Of a stretch of DNA of 20,043 nucleotides, positions 17,305 through 20,043 are shown in pieces; position 1 is the stretch's first letter; the number at the start of each line of letters is the position of its first letter. The notes under the pieces were generated by a model that had not been told where the DNA came from, searched no databases, and saw nothing but the letters and a program-made list of their open reading frames with translations. Source of the DNA: Acanthamoeba sp. SK_2022b (Eukaryota; Discosea; Longamoebia; Acanthamoebidae). The position numbers and the translations under genes are program-made. The DNA is taken from NCBI GenBank assembly GCA_027943245.1, contig JANDJZ010001022.1:1-20043 (forward strand), written 5' to 3'.

Positions 17305-17727
17305 TCATCCGTGTTTCGGGGGGAGTGCGCACTCTTCCGACCCGCAGCGGCGGTTGGCCGGTGACACCAGATCCCAGATCGACACACCGACCATCAAGGC
17401 GATTCCCGTGTAGACCAGGGGCCGCATCCACGCGGTGGCAAGCAGCCAGACCGTGCCGACGATGACGATGGCTGGGCCGACCATGCCGAGCAGACTGCGG
17501 TGCCATTGCCGGTGGCGCAGCCAACCCAGCGCGTTCGCCACCAGCGCCAGGGCGGCGAACAGCGGCAGCAGCCGGGAAATGAACAGGCCTTCGTACTGCT
17601 GGAGGAAGCCCAGCCCGATGGCTGCACCCAGACTGGCGAGCGCGGGAAAGCAGGCCGCGCAGCCCATCGCGGAAACGACGGTACCCAATGCCCCGGCCTT
17701 GTCGGCGATACGCGCAATCGGTGTCAT
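17305..17727 (-). CDS. merC: Mercury transport protein MerC
   Basis: A 140-residue inner-membrane Hg(II) uptake protein with four predicted helices. The cysteine pair lies in MGCAACFPAL (Cys23, Cys26) in the first helix. A second Cys cluster near the C-terminus (RRCGSEECALPP) fits cytoplasmic metal hand-over. GGAG lies upstream of the ATG. It sits between merP and merA, as in Tn21-type operons. MerF is excluded by length and helix number. Confidence 0.93.
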   Translation of the reverse strand: MTPIARIADKAGALGTVVSAMGCAACFPALASLGAAIGLGFLQQYEGLFISRLLPLFAALALVANALGWLRHRQWHRSLLGMVGPAIVIVGTVWLLATAWMRPLVYTGIALMVGVSIWDLVSPANRRCGSEECALPPKHG

Positions 17728-17742
17728 GGCGTCACTCCATGT

Positions 17743-18021
17743 TCAGCGCTTGATGCTGGACGGATAGCCGGCGTTGGTGGTGGCCTCGGTCAGCTTCTGG
17801 ACGGTGGTCTTGGCGTCGTCGAAGGTCACGACCGCTTCACGCTTGTCGAAACTCACGTCGACCTGGTTGACGCCCTCGACCTTGGAGAGCGCCTTCTTCA
17901 CCGTGATCGGGCAGGCCGCGCAGGTCATGCCGGGCACGGACAGCGTGACGGTCTGGACGGCGGCCCAGGCGGGTGTGGCAAGGGTGGCGGCCAGGGCCAC
18001 GAGTGCGGCAAGTTTCTTCAT
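17743..18021 (-). CDS. merP: Periplasmic mercury-binding protein MerP
   Basis: A 92-residue periplasmic carrier that binds Hg(II) and passes it to MerT. A signal peptide (1 to about 21, ending TPAWA-AV) precedes a heavy-metal-associated fold with GMTCAAC (Cys34, Cys37). AGGAG is six bases before the ATG. It follows merT at 12 bases. Confidence 0.97.
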   Translation of the reverse strand: MKKLAALVALAATLATPAWAAVQTVTLSVPGMTCAACPITVKKALSKVEGVNQVDVSFDKREAVVTFDDAKTTVQKLTEATTNAGYPSSIKR

Positions 18022-18033
18022 GATGATCTCCTG

Positions 18034-18384
18034 TCAGTAGAACAGCGGAAGGACGTAGGGAAAGGCGAGCGCGACCACCACCAGGGCAGCCACGATCCAG
18101 AAAATGAGCTTGTAGGTCGTGCGAACCTGCGGAATCGCGCAGACCTCGCCCGGCTTGCAGGCGTTGGCCGGCCGGAAGATGCGGCGCCAGGCGAAGAACA
18201 GCGCGACGAGCGCTGCACCGATGAAGACCGGCCGGTACGGTTCCAACACGGTGAGGTTGCCGATCCAGGCGCCGGAAAAGCCGAGCGCGGCCAGCACCAG
18301 CGGGCCGAGGCAGCAGGTCGAGGCAAGGATGGCGGCGAGGCCGCCGGCGGCCAAGGCACCGCGCCCGGATTGCGGTTCCGACAT
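18034..18384 (-). CDS. merT: Mercuric transport protein MerT
   Basis: A 116-residue inner-membrane protein with three helices that moves Hg(II) into the cytoplasm. The vicinal pair Cys24-Cys25 lies in STCCLGPLVLAALG in helix 1. Cys76 and Cys82 lie in the cytoplasmic loop ANACKPGEVCAIPQ. AAAGGAG precedes the ATG. It is the first gene under the divergent merR/merT promoter. Confidence 0.97.
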   Translation of the reverse strand: MSEPQSGRGALAAGGLAAILASTCCLGPLVLAALGFSGAWIGNLTVLEPYRPVFIGAALVALFFAWRRIFRPANACKPGEVCAIPQVRTTYKLIFWIVAALVVVALAFPYVLPLFY

Positions 18385-18420
18385 GAGGTTTCTCCTTTCG
18401 AGGTTTCGCTTGATGCTGTA

Positions 18421-18451
18421 ACGTTACTTCCGTAGTTAACTACGGAGTCAA
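18421..18451 (-). promoter_or_regulatory. mer operator and PT promoter
   Basis: Reading toward merT, -35 TTGACT (18451-18446) and -10 TAACGT (18426-18421) are 19 bp apart, the overlong spacer that MerR untwists on binding Hg(II). Between them lies the perfect 16-bp dyad CCGTAGTTAACTACGG (18430-18445). The same DNA repressively covers the merR promoter, and the merR ATG is six bases beyond the -35. Confidence 0.95.
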
Positions 18452-18456
18452 GCGCG

Positions 18457-18864
18457 ATGAACACCGAACCGGATAGCCTGACCATCGGCGCCTTCGCCAA
18501 GGCGGCCGGGGTCAATGTCGAGACAATCCGCTTCTATCAGCTCAAGGGGCTACTGGCGACACCGGACCGGCCCTACGGCAGCATCCGCCGCTACAGCGGC
18601 GCTGATGTGGCGCGGGTGAGGTTCGTGAAGGCCGCCCAGCGTCTGGGCTTCAACCTGGACGAGATCGGGCAGCTCCTGAGGCTGGAGGATGGCACCCATT
18701 GCAGCGAGGCAGCGGAACTGGCGTCGCAGCGGCTGGACGACGTGCAAGCCAAGCTGGCCGACCTGACCCGGATCGAGGCAGCCTTGTCCAAGTTGGTCGG
18801 TGAATGCCACGCGCATCAAGGCAATGTGTCCTGTCCGCTGATCGCCGCCTTGCATTGCCGATAG
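18457..18864 (+). CDS. merR: Mercury-responsive regulator MerR
   Basis: A 135-residue dimeric regulator that represses mer without mercury and activates it by DNA distortion when Hg(II) binds. The N-terminal winged helix (8-45, [21 protein letters not shown]) precedes the dimer helix. The three Hg ligands Cys82, Cys117 and Cys126 are at the positions used in Tn501. GGAG nine bases upstream of the ATG lies within the operator, so translation and operator are compressed together. It is divergent from merTPCA. Confidence 0.97.
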   Translation: MNTEPDSLTIGAFAKAAGVNVETIRFYQLKGLLATPDRPYGSIRRYSGADVARVRFVKAAQRLGFNLDEIGQLLRLEDGTHCSEAAELASQRLDDVQAKLADLTRIEAALSKLVGECHAHQGNVSCPLIAALHCR

Positions 18865-18910
18865 TTCACGGATTGGCCTGGGCATCAGACGTCATGGATT
18901 TCGGGCATTG

Positions 18911-18936
18911 CGGGCAATCGTTTTCTGAACACGGCA
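18911..18936 (-). repeat. Possible degenerate transposon end next to merR
   Basis: Read inward toward merR, the sequence TGCCGTGTTCAGAAAACGAT and the following bases match about 19 of 26 positions of the Tn402/Tn5053-type terminal repeat as I remember it. TCAGAAAACG is also shared with Tn21-type ends. Its place just past merR, pointing inward, is where Tn5053-like mercury transposons end. No partner repeat is left on the merD side. Confidence 0.3.
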
Positions 18937-18953
18937 GCCGCCACCGCCTTCCG

Positions 18954-18983
18954 TGAAAAGGAAGAGCCCCGACATGGGGGCTC
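18954..18983 (-). terminator. Terminator of the 238-aa backbone gene
   Basis: GAGCCCC/GGGGCTC (18977-18983 with 18964-18970) forms a perfect 7-bp stem with a 6-base loop. TTCCTTTTC follows it on the minus strand, 14 bases after the stop at 18998. This is a good rho-independent terminator. Confidence 0.75.
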
Positions 18984-18997
18984 GAATGGGTTGCGGG

Positions 18998-19714
18998 TTA
19001 CTCGTCGTCGTAGAGCGTCAGCCCGTCCAGCACGGGCGCGTCGGCATCGAAGATCAGCAGGCGCACGTCGGCGAGCGCGGCCAGGTGGAGCACCTCGACG
19101 AGGGACTCCGGCATGCCTTTCCGGCGATGCGCCCGCCGCAACCGCTCGGCGGTGATGCCTTCGACCCGTTGCAGGTTCTCGTCCGTCCAGGGCGTGGCGA
19201 TCAGCTTCACGCCGACCGCGGGGCTGTAGGGAATGCGGAAGGCAACGAACAGGAAACGGGTCGGCGTGTCGATGTCGGCCAGGTTGGCCAGATAGCGGCC
19301 GGCCTCCTCGGTGATATGCGCCGAACTGATTTCCCAAGCACGGCTGTAGAAGCCGGTCTCGAAGCGCAGGCGGCGTACCACCTCGCGCGCGGCTTCCTCG
19401 GAGTAGGTATCCCCGACGTGCAGCGGCTGGCCGGCTTCTTCGGCCATGACGGCGTAGACGAGGTTTCGGGCGATACCGTGGCTGGGGCACTGCGCGTCCA
19501 GCTCGGGCGGCACGTTCTGGCCCTCGGTGATCAGCGCGAAGTCGTCGCAGAAGACGCAGGCATGGCGCTCGACCTGGCTGTCCGGCAGGTGCGACTGCGA
19601 GACGTGCAGCGGCAGATAGCTCAGGGGGCAGTCGTCGTCGTAGGAAATCGCCAGCAGCCGCTGCACGGACAGGCCATCGTAGCCGCGGACGAAGGGGTTT
19701 TTGGAATGAGACAT
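18998..19714 (-). CDS. ICE backbone hypothetical protein (238 aa)
   Basis: A 238-residue soluble protein starting at an ATG with GGAGGA eight bases upstream. The N-terminal part has CVFCDDFALITEG, a CxxC pair with a further Cys near 115, possibly a metal site. The C-terminal half (SSAHITEEAGRYL ... FLFVAFRIPYSPAVGVKLIA ... LLIFDADAPVLDG) resembles proteins I associate with the DUF5983 family of ICEs. That assignment is tentative. The tail is acidic (LTLYDDE). It has the hairpin leader of the other backbone genes and its own terminator, and it borders the mer cargo on its 3' side. Function unknown. Confidence 0.85.
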   Translation of the reverse strand: MSHSKNPFVRGYDGLSVQRLLAISYDDDCPLSYLPLHVSQSHLPDSQVERHACVFCDDFALITEGQNVPPELDAQCPSHGIARNLVYAVMAEEAGQPLHVGDTYSEEAAREVVRRLRFETGFYSRAWEISSAHITEEAGRYLANLADIDTPTRFLFVAFRIPYSPAVGVKLIATPWTDENLQRVEGITAERLRRAHRRKGMPESLVEVLHLAALADVRLLIFDADAPVLDGLTLYDDE

Positions 19715-19755
19715 GGGATTCCTCCAGCAGAGGATGGCCGAGGCAATCCCCTGCC

Positions 19756-19769
19756 GGGGATTGAACCCC
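19756..19769 (-). promoter_or_regulatory. Leader hairpin of the 238-aa backbone gene
   Basis: GGGG-TTCAAT-CCCC in gene sense lies 42 nt before the ATG at 19714. The stem is short (4 bp) but shares the GGGGTTC form with the DUF932 and DUF3577 leaders. Confidence 0.5.
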
Positions 19770-19840
19770 AGCGAGTGGATGAAGTGGCAACCGGTCAGCC
19801 GGCGGCGGCGTCGGGCCGCCCTGGTGGCGGGCGGTGCAGG

Positions 19841-19867
19841 TCAGTGGAAGATGGTGATTCGGGACAT
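19841..19867 (-). CDS. Possible 8-codon leader peptide
   Basis: CAGGAG six bases upstream of an ATG at 19867 opens a frame reading MSRITIFH and stop. A strong hairpin begins 24 nt before the ATG and another hairpin follows the stop. The arrangement copies that of the full backbone genes. It may be a leader peptide or the stub of a deleted gene, or chance. Confidence 0.25.
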   Translation of the reverse strand: MSRITIFH

Positions 19868-19890
19868 GGCCGCTCCTGCGAAAGGAAGGA

Positions 19891-19922
19891 GGGACATGGC
19901 CCCGAACGGGGACGCATGTCCC
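19891..19922 (-). promoter_or_regulatory. Long hairpin with CCCCGTTCGGGG tip
   Basis: GGGACATG pairs with CATGTCCC (19891-19898 and 19915-19922), and an inner CCCC(G)/(C)GGGG stem leaves a very small loop. It lies downstream of the gene ending at 19964 and before the 8-codon ORF. It could end the previous transcript or act as a leader. No T-run follows. Confidence 0.5.
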
Positions 19923-19963
19923 TCGTGGGGTGGGATGAAAGGACGGTGGTTGCCAGGCGCGGC

Positions 19964-20043
19964 TCACCAGCCGTTGTAGTGCAGCGTGAGGTCAGCGATG
20001 ACCTGGCGCCGTTCCAGATCGAGGCCGCCGAAGTCGGACAGCC
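19964..20043 (-). CDS. Backbone hypothetical protein, C-terminal end only
   Basis: An open minus-strand frame enters from the right edge and stops with TGA at 19964-19966. About 26 residues are visible, ending RRQVIADLTLHYNGW. The composition is protein-like and the strand agrees with the other backbone genes. The family cannot be judged from this fragment. Confidence 0.6.
   Translation of the reverse strand, partial: LSDFGGLDLERRQVIADLTLHYNGW

Larger units (their letters stand above)
19715..19963. other. Structured intergenic region between two backbone genes
   Basis: No conventional gene lies here. In minus-strand order it holds a strong hairpin (19891-19922), an 8-codon ORF with a good RBS (19841-19867), a GCC-rich hairpin (19816-19834) and the leader hairpin of the next gene (19756-19769). 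Confidence 0.6.

Noticed and set aside
18866..18890. Possible third copy of the two-hairpin element (shares CCTGGGCAT)
   Set aside because: Only about ten bases match and neither stem can form.
19750..19775. GGGGATTGAACCCC resembling a tRNA T-arm
   Set aside because: No other tRNA arms are present. It fits better as one of the recurrent leader hairpins.

Overview
The window is GC-rich proteobacterial DNA and reads as part of an integrative and conjugative element (ICE) of the PAGI-2/ICEclc type. Such elements are common in Pseudomonas, Achromobacter, Bordetella and Burkholderia relatives; the host species cannot be fixed from the sequence. The basis is a set of minus-strand backbone genes that I recognise as ICE families (DUF3577/STY4534, DUF3275, DUF932), plus further backbone-like hypothetical genes at both edges. 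No integrase, att site, rRNA, tRNA or CRISPR array is visible.

Layout. (1) 1-453: a minus-strand backbone gene cut by the left edge, with a structured leader to about 633. (2) About 776-7700: cargo module A. It holds a decayed gene tail, then a plus-strand operon of a TonB-dependent siderophore-type receptor, an ABC ATPase, two DUF3526/ABC-2 permeases (the first frameshifted) and a PepSY membrane protein. A Fur-box-like promoter precedes the receptor. (3) 7718-8831: an IS630-family insertion sequence between TA dinucleotides. (4) 8942-11315: backbone genes DUF932, DUF3275 and DUF3577 on the minus strand, each with a hairpin leader. (5) About 11436-15530: plus-strand metal cargo. It encodes an RcnR/DmeR-type Co/Ni regulator, a DmeF-type CDF exporter, an MFS transporter joined in frame to an ACR3/SBF-like transporter with three internal frameshifts, a small ORF, and a second CDF gene that is frameshifted and cut short. 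(6) 15531-18864: a mercury operon, merT-merP-merC-merA plus a merD stub on the minus strand, with divergent merR and the classic 19-bp-spacer operator/promoter. (7) 18998-20043: two more minus-strand backbone genes, the last cut by the right edge.

How it works together. Module A looks like a self-contained, iron-responsive metal-chelate system: outer-membrane uptake, an inner-membrane ABC-2 transporter and a PepSY protein of the type linked to siderophore iron reduction. The second cargo block is a heavy-metal resistance island: Co/Ni efflux, a possible oxyanion exporter and complete Hg(II) uptake and reduction. Both blocks sit between backbone genes whose leaders share unusual structured DNA/RNA. 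Five backbone genes have a GC-rich hairpin 30-47 nt before the start codon, and two also carry a two-hairpin element with compensatory base changes. Seven single- or two-base frame disruptions fall in the window. They may be real decay or sequencing error.
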